Made by a program: the position numbers and the translations under genes. DNA of 64,000 nt from Limnohabitans kasalickyi (GTDB lineage: Bacteria; Pseudomonadota; Gammaproteobacteria; Burkholderiales; Burkholderiaceae_C). The notes under the pieces are model-generated. The model was given only the letters and a program-made list of their open reading frames with translations, did no database searches and was not told where the DNA came from. The stretch spans positions 1,798,001 to 1,862,000 of the forward strand of contig OZ248407.1 in the NCBI GenBank assembly GCA_965234325.1. The letters run 5' to 3'. This document shows, piece by piece, positions 35,475 to 43,905 of the stretch; position 1 is the stretch's first letter, and each line of letters starts with the position of its first letter.

Positions 35475-37049
35475 TTATTTCAGCGCTTCCATCATCACGT
35501 GGAAAATCCAGTTTTGCTCCATCGACCCACGCACCAAATGGGCTTTGGGGCCGCGTGCATAAATCGCCACGTCTTCACCCGCATGCGTTTCGGAGGCCAG
35601 AGGCACAGTGGCTTCTTGCAAGAAGTTCAGGTCGGTGGTGTCCAGATTGGTCAGGTCTGGACGACCCGTTGCACGAAAGCCAGGGCCGTTGGTGTAGGCC
35701 AAGGTAGTGAAGGGCTTGCCGTTGATATCCAAACTGTTTTTCAGCGGCGTACCGTCTTTGGCAGGCACTTCACGCACCAACCCAAGAATGTTGTTGCCAC
35801 GGCTGGGGTAGCCAGCGATGGTGAAGGTGTGGCTGTGGTCAGCCGTGACGATGATGAGGGTGTCGTCCAAGGCGCCCGCAGCTTTGAGCACATCGACCGT
35901 GCGTTGGATGGCGTTAGAAAACTCAATCGTGTCAATCAACGCACGTTTGGCATTGCCTGCATGGTGGGCGTGGTCAATGCGGCCACCTTCCGCGTGCAAG
36001 AAGAAACCTTTGGGGTTCTTCAACAACACGCGCAGCGCTTTCTCGGTCATCTCGGTGAGCGAGGGTTCACCTGCAGGGTCATTGGCGCGGTCGGCTTCGT
36101 ATTGCGCATGCGATGGCTCAAACAAGCCCAGCAAGTAACTGTGGTTGTCCGGCTCAAAAGCATCGAACTGTGCTTTGTTCCAAGCATAGGCAGCTCGGCC
36201 GTAGGGGCTGCGTGTGGTCACCCACTCTTGCGTCAAGTCACGACCATCCAAACGACGGCCTTTGTCTTTGGCGTACTCGGGATCGACCACAGAGTTGGGC
36301 ATGAAGTAAGTGCGTCCGCCCCCCAGTGCCACTTTGAGACTCTTGCGAACCGACGTAGACACCTCGATCATCTGACGCGCGATGTCTTTCACCGCATGGT
36401 CAGCACCACGACAAGGTGCGCCGGTGTTGATGTCGGTGACCGGCAAGTTGGAATCGGCCTCCCAGTCGCGCATGGCCGTGTGGGCATACAAAGCGGCCGG
36501 CGTGGCATGGGTGATGCGGGCGGTGGACACAATACCCGTGGACTTGCCCATGTCAGCCGCCTCCTCCAGCACGCTGCGAACTTTTTTGGCCTCAATCACC
36601 GCAGCACTGCATTCGCCACGCGGCGTGGTGTGGTTGACCGACAGTTGCCCTTCACGTGCCTTGTAGCCCGTGGCTATGGCGGTCATGGTGGGCGCAGAGT
36701 CTGACGTTTGCTGATCCCACGAGTAAGTTTTAGACAAGGCGGTGTAGGGAAAACGGTCAAACGACAAACGGTTTTCCTCGCCCGATTTACCCTTCATCTG
36801 GCCTTCCAAGATGCGCGCCGCCGTGATGGTGCTCACGCCCATGCCGTCCCCCACAAACAAAATCACGTTTTTGGCACGTCGGTTGTTCACAGGCAAGGCC
36901 TTGCCTTGTTCGATGAACGATTGACCATCGTTGAACCAATCAGCAACCGCTTCCGGCCCTTGTACAACTGGGGTAGGTTGGGCGAAAGCTGCGCCGTGGG
37001 CCAGCAAGGCGACAGCGGTGGCAACAGCAGAAATCAAGCGACGGTTCAT
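35475..37049 (-). CDS. phoA: Alkaline phosphatase (PhoA family)
   Basis: Periplasmic phosphomonoesterase of 524 residues. Signal peptide 1-23 (ending AAFA|QP). Metal and catalytic motifs: ILFVGDGMG with Asp 68, TSDSAPTMTAIATG with nucleophile Ser 118, GRIDHAHHAGN near 380 and ADHSHTF near 420. AGGAGA lies just upstream of ATG 37049. A 260-residue secreted unknown is encoded downstream. A strong inverted repeat lies in the promoter spacer shared with mutS; a classical Pho box was not recognised. Confidence 0.94.
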   Translation of the reverse strand: MNRRLISAVATAVALLAHGAAFAQPTPVVQGPEAVADWFNDGQSFIEQGKALPVNNRRAKNVILFVGDGMGVSTITAARILEGQMKGKSGEENRLSFDRFPYTALSKTYSWDQQTSDSAPTMTAIATGYKAREGQLSVNHTTPRGECSAAVIEAKKVRSVLEEAADMGKSTGIVSTARITHATPAALYAHTAMRDWEADSNLPVTDINTGAPCRGADHAVKDIARQMIEVSTSVRKSLKVALGGGRTYFMPNSVVDPEYAKDKGRRLDGRDLTQEWVTTRSPYGRAAYAWNKAQFDAFEPDNHSYLLGLFEPSHAQYEADRANDPAGEPSLTEMTEKALRVLLKNPKGFFLHAEGGRIDHAHHAGNAKRALIDTIEFSNAIQRTVDVLKAAGALDDTLIIVTADHSHTFTIAGYPSRGNNILGLVREVPAKDGTPLKNSLDINGKPFTTLAYTNGPGFRATGRPDLTNLDTTDLNFLQEATVPLASETHAGEDVAIYARGPKAHLVRGSMEQNWIFHVMMEALK

Positions 37050-37111
37050 TGGGATGTCTCCTCATTGGGCGCAAAAAATTAAAGAAATTATGGAATATTC
37101 TTGTGTCAGCG

Positions 37112-37132
37112 CCGTGACCTGAAGGGTCACGG
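37112..37132. repeat. Inverted repeat in the phoA/mutS divergent spacer
   Basis: CCGTGACC and GGTCACGG form a perfect 8-bp dyad around TGAAG, in the 131-base spacer between phoA and mutS. It may be an operator or a hairpin in one of the leaders; no T run follows in either direction. Confidence 0.5.
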
Positions 37133-37180
37133 TACTTTGCGGTGAAAATAAAGGCAGATGACCGCCCAAGTTAATTAACC

Positions 37181-39895
37181 ATGCCCACCGATTCAGTCTT
37201 TGCCGGTCACACCCCCATGATGCAGCAGTACTTGGGGCTCAAAGCTGACCACCCCGAGACGCTGTTGTTCTACCGCATGGGCGACTTTTACGAGTTGTTC
37301 TTTGCCGATGCCGAAAAGGTCACGCGGCTGCTCGACATCACTCTCACGCAACGCGGCCAATCCAACGGCGAGCCGGTGGTGATGGCCGGTGTGCCGTTTC
37401 ACTCGCTCGAAACCTACCTCTCACGCCTCATCAAGCTGGGCGAGTCCGTGGCGATTTGCGAGCAAGTAGGCGATGTGGGTGCCAGCAAAGGCCCGGTCGA
37501 GCGCAAAGTGGTGCGCGTGGTCACGCCTGGCACGCTCACAGATAGCGCGCTGCTCAGCGACAAAACCGAAGCCTATGTATTGGCCATTCACCAAAGCGAC
37601 CGCCATGGCTGCGGCTTGGCGTGGCTCAGCGTCACCCAAGGCTTGGTGCATTTAGCCGAGTGCGACACAGCCGAGCTGCCCAACTGGATTGCCCGCGTGG
37701 CACCCAGCGAAATCATTTACAGCGCTGAAGTCAGCCCTGCGTTTGAGCAACAGCTCAAAGGCTTTTGTACCCAACTGGGCCTGCCCGCCCAAGTGCGCCC
37801 CGCGTTTCAGTTTGATGCCGCATTGGGTGGCCGCAAACTGCTGGAGCATTTGCAAGCCGCGTCACTCAACGCGTGGAACGCACAAGACGTGGCGCAAGCC
37901 CACGCCGCCGCCGCCGCACTGCTGAACTACGCCGAACACACCCAAGGCCGCGCCCTCACGCATGTGCACGGCGTTTACGTGGCGCGTAACGACGCGCTGA
38001 TTGACCTGCCGCTCACCACCCGTCGCAACCTAGAGCTGACCCAAACCCTGCGCGGCGAAGACTCGCCCACCTTGTTCTCGCTGCTCGACACCTGCATGAC
38101 GGGCATGGGCAGCCGCCAGCTCAAAAGCTGGCTGCTCTCTCCTGAGCGCGACCGCGCCGGAGCCATGCACCGCTTAGCTGCTATTGAGGCACTGCAAGAC
38201 AACCGCACCCAAAGCTACAAAGTGCTGCGCGATGCCCTCAAAGGCTCGGGCGATGTGCAGCGCATCAGCGCACGCGTGTCGCTGCGCCAGGTGCGTCCGC
38301 GTGAGTTGGTGTCGCTAGGCCAAGCGCTGCAGCAAGCGTTGCGATTACAGCCGCTCATTCCCACCTCTACAGCGCCAGCAGCGTTGCAGGCGGAGCGCTC
38401 TGCTGCGTGTCCCCCGCTCGCTGGGCGAGCTCCTCCTTTACCTTCGCAGAGCGCTCCGCCTGCAACGCTTCTCTTGCAAATCGCTCAAGACATGGGGGTA
38501 CCGCCTGAATGTGGTGCTTTGCTGGAGCACGCTTTGCTGCCTGAGCCCGCCGTGTTGGTGCGCGATGGGGGCGTGATCGGCAACGGGTATGACGCCGACC
38601 TAGACGAACTACGTGCTATTCAAAACAACTGCGATGGCTTCTTGCTTGAACTCGAAGCCCGTGAGCGCGAGCGTACCGGCATTGCCAATTTGCGTGTGCA
38701 GTTCAACAAGGTGCATGGCTTCTACATTGAGGTCACGCAAGGCCAAATCGACAAAGTGCCGGCCGATTACACGCGCCGCCAAACCTTGAAGAACGCCGAG
38801 CGTTTCATCACGCCCGAGCTCAAAACTTTTGAAGACAAAGCCCTCAGCGCGCAAGAACGCGCTTTGGCCCGCGAGAAGTTTTTATTCGAGCAACTGCTCG
38901 ACACCTTGCAGCCCTTTGTGCCCGCCCTCACCCGCTTGGCCCAAGCTGTGGCCACGCTGGACGCGCTGTGCGCCTTGGCCGAGCGCTCGCTCACCTTGGG
39001 ATGGTGTTCGCCTGAGTTTGTCAAAACACCGTGCATTGAAATCACGCAAGGCCGCCACCCCGTGGTCGAAGCACGCTTGGCCGAAACGCATGGCGTGGTG
39101 GCTGGCGGTGCGGCCAAAACCTTCATTGCCAACGACACGATGCTGGGCCACAAACAACGCATGCAAGTTATCACCGGCCCCAACATGGGCGGTAAGTCGA
39201 CCTACATGCGCCAAGTAGCCATCATCGTCTTGCTGGCCAGCATTGGCAGCCATGTGCCGGCCACGGCGTGCCGACTGGGACCGATTGACGCCATCCACAC
39301 CCGCATTGGTGCGGCCGACGATTTGGCCAATGCGCAATCGACCTTCATGCTCGAGATGACCGAGGCTGCGCAAATTTTGCACGCCGCCACGCCCCACAGC
39401 TTGGTGTTGATGGACGAGATTGGTCGCGGCACCTCCACCTTTGACGGCTTGGCCTTGGCCAGCGGCATTGCCACCCACTTACACGACAAGACCCAAGCCT
39501 TCACGCTGTTTGCCACGCACTACTTTGAACTCACCGAATTTCCCGCCAAGCACCGCGCTGCGGTGAACGTGCATGTGAGCGCGGCCGAAAGCGGCTCGAG
39601 TATTGTGTTCTTGCACGAAATTCAACCTGGCCCCGCCAGCCGCAGCTACGGCATTCAAGTGGCCCGCTTAGCTGGCATGCCTGGCGCGGTTCTCAGCCAT
39701 GCCCGCCATGCCTTGGCCTCGCTTGAAGCGGGGGCTGATGCATCGAAGGTTCAAGTCGACCTCTTTGCGCCACCGCCGTTGCAAGACGATGTGGGCCCCA
39801 GCCCTCTGCAAGCCAAGCTGGCCGAGATCGACCCCGACAAACTCAGTCCACGCGATGCGTTGGACGCCCTGTATCAACTGAAGAAACTTTTATGA
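37181..39895 (+). CDS. mutS: DNA mismatch repair protein MutS (with an in-frame palindromic insertion)
   Basis: Mismatch-binding ATPase, 904 residues against about 850-880 usually. The mismatch-contact motif is at FYRMGDFYELF (Phe 36, Glu 38); Walker A is in ITGPNMGGKSTYMRQ near 668 and Walker B in LVLMDEIGRGTSTFDGLAL near 750. Residues 401-429 (starting ALQAERSAACPPL) have no counterpart I recall in other MutS proteins and are encoded by a 90-base palindromic element that keeps the frame. They sit in the lever/core region before GALLEHALLPEPAVLVRDGG, a place that probably tolerates a loop. The stop codon overlaps the Anbu gene by four bases. Confidence 0.96.
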   Translation: MPTDSVFAGHTPMMQQYLGLKADHPETLLFYRMGDFYELFFADAEKVTRLLDITLTQRGQSNGEPVVMAGVPFHSLETYLSRLIKLGESVAICEQVGDVGASKGPVERKVVRVVTPGTLTDSALLSDKTEAYVLAIHQSDRHGCGLAWLSVTQGLVHLAECDTAELPNWIARVAPSEIIYSAEVSPAFEQQLKGFCTQLGLPAQVRPAFQFDAALGGRKLLEHLQAASLNAWNAQDVAQAHAAAAALLNYAEHTQGRALTHVHGVYVARNDALIDLPLTTRRNLELTQTLRGEDSPTLFSLLDTCMTGMGSRQLKSWLLSPERDRAGAMHRLAAIEALQDNRTQSYKVLRDALKGSGDVQRISARVSLRQVRPRELVSLGQALQQALRLQPLIPTSTAPAALQAERSAACPPLAGRAPPLPSQSAPPATLLLQIAQDMGVPPECGALLEHALLPEPAVLVRDGGVIGNGYDADLDELRAIQNNCDGFLLELEARERERTGIANLRVQFNKVHGFYIEVTQGQIDKVPADYTRRQTLKNAERFITPELKTFEDKALSAQERALAREKFLFEQLLDTLQPFVPALTRLAQAVATLDALCALAERSLTLGWCSPEFVKTPCIEITQGRHPVVEARLAETHGVVAGGAAKTFIANDTMLGHKQRMQVITGPNMGGKSTYMRQVAIIVLLASIGSHVPATACRLGPIDAIHTRIGAADDLANAQSTFMLEMTEAAQILHAATPHSLVLMDEIGRGTSTFDGLALASGIATHLHDKTQAFTLFATHYFELTEFPAKHRAAVNVHVSAAESGSSIVFLHEIQPGPASRSYGIQVARLAGMPGAVLSHARHALASLEAGADASKVQVDLFAPPPLQDDVGPSPLQAKLAEIDPDKLSPRDALDALYQLKKLL
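38380..38469 (+). repeat. Palindromic element copy A, inside mutS
   Basis: Perfect 24-bp inverted repeats at 38380-38403 and 38446-38469 surround a 42-base core. The core contains TGTCCCCCG, a small stem GCTCGC/GCGAGC with loop TGG, and CTCCTCCTTTAC, which are shared with the two copies near 54.5 and 54.9 kb. The arms are not shared. 90 bases is divisible by three and the frame is open through it, adding about 29 residues to MutS. Confidence 0.85.
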
Positions 39896-40719
39896 CCTAT
39901 TGCGTCGGCATCAAACTCAAAGCGGGCCTCGTGTTCTTGTCTGACTCGCGCACCAACGCGGGCCTCGACCAAATCAGCACCTTCCGCAAAATGATCGTGT
40001 ACGAGAAGCCGGGCGACCGCTTCATGGTGTTGTTGTCAGCAGGCAATTTGTCCATCTCACAATCGGTGCGCGAAATTTTGCAAGTCGAACAACTCAAAGA
40101 CACACCCGAGAGCGAACCCATCACCATCTGGAATGCCAAGAGCATGTTTGATGCGGTGCGCGTCTTGGGCGCCGCCATTCGCCGTGTGCACGAGCGCGAT
40201 GCAGCAGCCCTCAAAGCCTCGGGTGTGGACTTCAACGTATCGCTCATCTTCGGTGGGCAAATCGCGGGCGAAGGCATGCGCTTGTTTCAGGTATACTCAC
40301 CCGGCAACTTCATCGAAGCGACAGCTGAAACGCCCTACTTCCAAATTGGCGAATCCAAATACGGCAAGCCTGTTTTGGACCGCGTGTTGCAACCCGACAC
40401 GCCCTTGAACGAAGCGGCCAAATGCGCGCTGGTGTCGATGGACTCGACCCTCAAATCCAACCTATCCGTCGGCCTGCCGCTGGACATGGTGGTGTACGAA
40501 GCCGACAAGTTCGAGAGCGACAAAGTGGTGTGCATCGACGAGCACAACCCCTACTTTCAAATGATGCACAACACCTGGGGCGAAAAACTGCGCGAGGTGT
40601 TTGATGGCATTGACGACCCCGTTTGGGACGGAAAAGCCACAGCCACACCGTTGCTGCAGCCCGCAGCGCGCGCGCCAGCTCTCAAGAAAATCATGACACC
40701 AGATGAAAAGCTGATCTGA
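39892..40719 (+). CDS. Anbu-type proteasome-like peptidase
   Basis: Ntn-hydrolase related to HslV and proteasome beta subunits, of the Anbu (ancestral beta-subunit) family. The 275-residue protein begins MTYCVGIKLKAGLVFLSDSR; after Met removal Thr 2 would be the nucleophile, with Asp and Lys partners in LVFLSDSRTNAG and further on. The usual length is about 240-280. In many bacteria Anbu sits with alpha-E, transglutaminase-like and ATP-grasp genes; here it is fused into a mutS-Anbu-hydrolase operon by four-base overlaps. Its substrate is unknown. Confidence 0.88.
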   Translation: MTYCVGIKLKAGLVFLSDSRTNAGLDQISTFRKMIVYEKPGDRFMVLLSAGNLSISQSVREILQVEQLKDTPESEPITIWNAKSMFDAVRVLGAAIRRVHERDAAALKASGVDFNVSLIFGGQIAGEGMRLFQVYSPGNFIEATAETPYFQIGESKYGKPVLDRVLQPDTPLNEAAKCALVSMDSTLKSNLSVGLPLDMVVYEADKFESDKVVCIDEHNPYFQMMHNTWGEKLREVFDGIDDPVWDGKATATPLLQPAARAPALKKIMTPDEKLI

Positions 40720-41528
40720 TGCCGACCACTGCGCGCCTCATCTTTTCGCACGGCAACAGCTTTCCCGCCAGCACCTACCGCGTGCTCTTTGACAGCCTGC
40801 GCCAGCGTGGCTTCAAGGTCGATGCCGTCGAAAAGTTTGGCCACGACCCCAAGTACCCGGTGACCAACAACTGGCCCAACTTGGTCGAGCAGTTGGCTGA
40901 CTTTGCGCGCAAAAAGCAAGGCTCGGGTGAACCTGCATTTTTGGTGGGGCACTCACTGGGCGGCATCCTGAGCCTGATGTGCGCGGCCCGTCATCCAGAA
41001 CTCTCACGCGGCGTGGTCTTGATCGACTCGCCCGTGCTGGGCGGTTGGCGCGCCACCACGCTGGGTTTAGCCAAACGCACCTCACTGGTGGGGGCCCTGT
41101 CGCCCGGACGCATCAGCCAAAAGCGACGCAACCACTGGCCCGATGCGCAAGCAGCACTCGACAGCTTTCAGAACAAAAAAGCCTTTGCCCGCTGGGACCC
41201 GCAAGTCTTGCGTGACTACATTGACTACGGCACACACGACGAAGGCGGCCAACGGATCTTGAGCTTTGACCGCGAAGTTGAAACCGCGATCTACAACAGC
41301 CTGCCCCACAAACTCGACAGCCTGCTCAAACGCCACCCGCTCAAGTGCCCCGTGTCCTTCATTGGTGGCACACACTCCAAGGAAATGCGCCAAGCTGGGA
41401 CCGAGCTGACGCAGCAAGTGGTCAAAGGCCGCGTCATGATGCTCGACGGCTCCCACCTCGTTCCCATGGAAAAGCCCCTCGCCACTGCCGCGGCCATCGA
41501 AGCCTCGCTGCGTAACTTCGGGGCTTGA
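40719..41528 (+). CDS. Alpha/beta hydrolase
   Basis: 269-residue hydrolase with the usual fold: FSHGNSFPAS oxyanion segment near residue 8, nucleophile elbow GHSLGGILSL (Ser near 78), and the C-terminal His in DGSHLVPMEKP near 247. Substrate unknown; esterase or lipase-like activity is likely. TGATG overlap with the preceding Anbu gene shows translational coupling. Confidence 0.85.
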   Translation: MPTTARLIFSHGNSFPASTYRVLFDSLRQRGFKVDAVEKFGHDPKYPVTNNWPNLVEQLADFARKKQGSGEPAFLVGHSLGGILSLMCAARHPELSRGVVLIDSPVLGGWRATTLGLAKRTSLVGALSPGRISQKRRNHWPDAQAALDSFQNKKAFARWDPQVLRDYIDYGTHDEGGQRILSFDREVETAIYNSLPHKLDSLLKRHPLKCPVSFIGGTHSKEMRQAGTELTQQVVKGRVMMLDGSHLVPMEKPLATAAAIEASLRNFGA

Positions 41529-41550
41529 AGGACTCAGTCGCTGACGAGGG

Positions 41551-42408
41551 TCAGGCCGCCCAGGTCACCCAGCCCATGGTGTGGGTGGCCAACACCAGCA
41601 GGCCGAACACGATGCGGTACCAAGCAAACGGCACAAAGCTGTGGCTGGCGATGTAGCGCAGCAACCAACGCACACAAATCCAAGCGCTGAGAAACGAGAA
41701 CACCAAGCCCACGGCAAACACGGGCGCATCGGCCATGCTCAACAACGCGCGTTCTTTGTAGAGGCTGTAAGCGCCAGCGCCGATCAGCGTTGGAATGGCC
41801 AAGTAGAACGAAAAATCGGTCGCGGCCTTGCGCGACAAACCCAGCAACATGCCTCCAATGATGGTGGCACCGCTGCGGCTGGTGCCGGGAATCATGGCCA
41901 AACACTGAACCAGACCCACTTTCAAAGCATCCAACGGCGACATGCTTTCGACATTCACGATGCGCGCGTTGTCGTTGGGGTGAGCGTCTTCGCTCTCAGG
42001 CTTGGCGCGGCCCCAGCCCTCGGCCCACAAAATGATGAAGCCGCCGATGATGAAGGTACTCGCCACCACCGTCGGTGTGAACAAATGCGCCTTGATGAAC
42101 TTGCCAAATAACAAGCCCAACACCACGGCAGGCACAAAGGCGATGAACACGTTCAATGCAAAGCGGCGTGCCTCAACCTGCGTCGGCAAGGCCACCACCG
42201 TGCCCGCCAACTTTTGCCAATAGACAATGATCACGGCAAAGATAGCGCCCGTTTGAATCGCAATGTCAAACACCTTGGCTTTGTCGTCGTCCATGCCCAA
42301 CAAGGCACCCGCCAAAATCAAATGGCCGGTGGAAGAGATGGGCAAAAACTCGGTCAAACCTTCCACAATGCCCATCACGGCGGCTTTGAGTAATAAAACG
42401 ATATCCAT
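41551..42408 (-). CDS. uppP: Undecaprenyl-diphosphatase
   Basis: Membrane phosphatase (BacA/UppP) that recycles undecaprenyl pyrophosphate for peptidoglycan synthesis. ATG 42408 is chosen since AAGGAG lies four bases ahead and gives the standard MDIVLLLKAAVMGIVEGLTE start. EGLTEFLPISSTGHLIL near residue 15 and PGTSRSGATIIGGMLLG near 175 are the two active-site boxes. About 285 residues with eight or so membrane helices. It converges on the hydrolase gene with a 22-base spacer. Confidence 0.94.
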   Translation of the reverse strand: MDIVLLLKAAVMGIVEGLTEFLPISSTGHLILAGALLGMDDDKAKVFDIAIQTGAIFAVIIVYWQKLAGTVVALPTQVEARRFALNVFIAFVPAVVLGLLFGKFIKAHLFTPTVVASTFIIGGFIILWAEGWGRAKPESEDAHPNDNARIVNVESMSPLDALKVGLVQCLAMIPGTSRSGATIIGGMLLGLSRKAATDFSFYLAIPTLIGAGAYSLYKERALLSMADAPVFAVGLVFSFLSAWICVRWLLRYIASHSFVPFAWYRIVFGLLVLATHTMGWVTWAA

Positions 42409-42593
42409 ATGACTCCTTAGATGGCTCAAATTATCCCTTGTGCGAATTCCTACGGCGGCATTTGCAGTATTTGAGTCACTGGCTTTGCATGTCTAGCAAA
42501 GATGACGACGAAGTAATATTCAAATTTGTATTTATTTCCCTTTGGAACCATAAAATTTAAGGTACTTATTTGCTAATTAATTTAAGAGGCGAC

Positions 42594-43805
42594 ATGCCAA
42601 ACTTCAAAATTCAAAAGATACGACCACGAACACAGACCTTGTTTTCCGTGTTTTTTGCTTTGCTGACTATGGGTTTAAGTGCATGCGGAGGTGGAGGCGG
42701 CACGACGAACGCTGTGAGTTCTTATCCAAGCGTTGCGGCAGCAACGTCCTTGGATTTGAATTCGCCGCTTAACTACACATCACCCACCTTACTCGCACAC
42801 TACGATGCAAGCGTGCTGGCTGCAACCAATCAAACACCAAACAATCTCACAACCAACAAAGGCGCAACGCTCGGCCGCGTTTTGTTCAATGATGTGCGTT
42901 TGAGTTTCAACGGCACCAAATCTTGTGCCTCATGCCACCAGCAAAGCAACGGTTTTGTTGATCAAGCCCAATTCAGCACTGGCTTTGCTGGCGGACTCAC
43001 CACGGCCCATTCCATGCGGCTGAGCAACATCGCCTTCTACCAAGGCAACAGCATGTTTTGGGACAAACGTGCCAGCAGCATAGAAGACCAAGCAACTGAC
43101 CCCATTCAAAATGCCACCGAAATGGGCTTTGATGCCACACACGGCGGTTTTAGTGCCCTGATTTCTAAAATGCAGAACTTGTCCTATTACCCAGAACTGT
43201 TCACTTGGGTGTACAACGACGCCGCAATCACAGAAGCAAGAGTTCAAAATGCGTTGGCTCAATTTCAGCGCAGCATGATCTCTGCCAATAGCAAATGGGA
43301 CCGCGCTTATGCAGTGGTGTTCGAGGCCAACGGTAATGCCAATACCCCGCAAAACTTTGGGCGTTCATTGGCGGGTAACAACATCCCCGCCGCCGACCGA
43401 TTCTCAGCCTCTGAAGACAATGGCCGCGACTTGTTCATGCGGGCCCCCAACAACGGCGGTAAAGGGTGTGCGGGCTGCCACCAACCACCCACTTTCGCGC
43501 TTGACCCCAACTCTCGCAGCAATGGACTTGACCTGAATGAAACCGTAATTTTCAAGTCCCCCTCACTCAAAAACGTGGCTCTCTCTGGACGTTTCATGCA
43601 CGATGGACGTTTCAGTACCCTCAATCAGGTGCTCACACACTACGCATCAGGCGTCCAAGCTGGCACGGCGAGAGACAACCGTTTGCCAGTTGGCGGCATA
43701 CCTATGACAGCCCAAGAGCAAGCCGATATCGTGGCCTTCCTGCAAACGTTGACCGACACAACCCTCACCACAGACACCCGTTTTGGTAATCCATTTATTC
43801 GCTAA
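42594..43805 (+). CDS. Di-haem cytochrome c peroxidase family lipoprotein (MauG/CcpA-like)
   Basis: Periplasmic protein of 403 residues. ATG 42594 has GAGG five bases ahead. The N-terminus is a lipoprotein signal: hydrophobic stretch then LSAC followed by Gly residues, with the Cys near residue 30. Two haem c motifs, CASCHQ near 105 and CAGCHQ near 295, fit the two-haem peroxidase family, which reduces H2O2 or performs MauG-like oxidations. Closest branch (methylamine, CcpA or other) is not resolvable. The 185-base upstream spacer is AT-rich and shows no motif I trust. Confidence 0.88.
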   Translation: MPNFKIQKIRPRTQTLFSVFFALLTMGLSACGGGGGTTNAVSSYPSVAAATSLDLNSPLNYTSPTLLAHYDASVLAATNQTPNNLTTNKGATLGRVLFNDVRLSFNGTKSCASCHQQSNGFVDQAQFSTGFAGGLTTAHSMRLSNIAFYQGNSMFWDKRASSIEDQATDPIQNATEMGFDATHGGFSALISKMQNLSYYPELFTWVYNDAAITEARVQNALAQFQRSMISANSKWDRAYAVVFEANGNANTPQNFGRSLAGNNIPAADRFSASEDNGRDLFMRAPNNGGKGCAGCHQPPTFALDPNSRSNGLDLNETVIFKSPSLKNVALSGRFMHDGRFSTLNQVLTHYASGVQAGTARDNRLPVGGIPMTAQEQADIVAFLQTLTDTTLTTDTRFGNPFIR

Positions 43806-43905
43806 CTGCAGTAGCCAAGCTACTCCTGGGTTCTCGATGATTGCGCTCTAGGATAAAAGGCTCTCGAATCAGAGTATGGGACCTAGCGCCCCCTAAAATC
43901 ACAGG

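Noticed and set aside
43806..43905. Terminator or repeat between the peroxidase gene and glnS
   Set aside because: Only an imperfect dyad (GCGCTCTAGG with CCTAGCGC) was seen; too weak to call.
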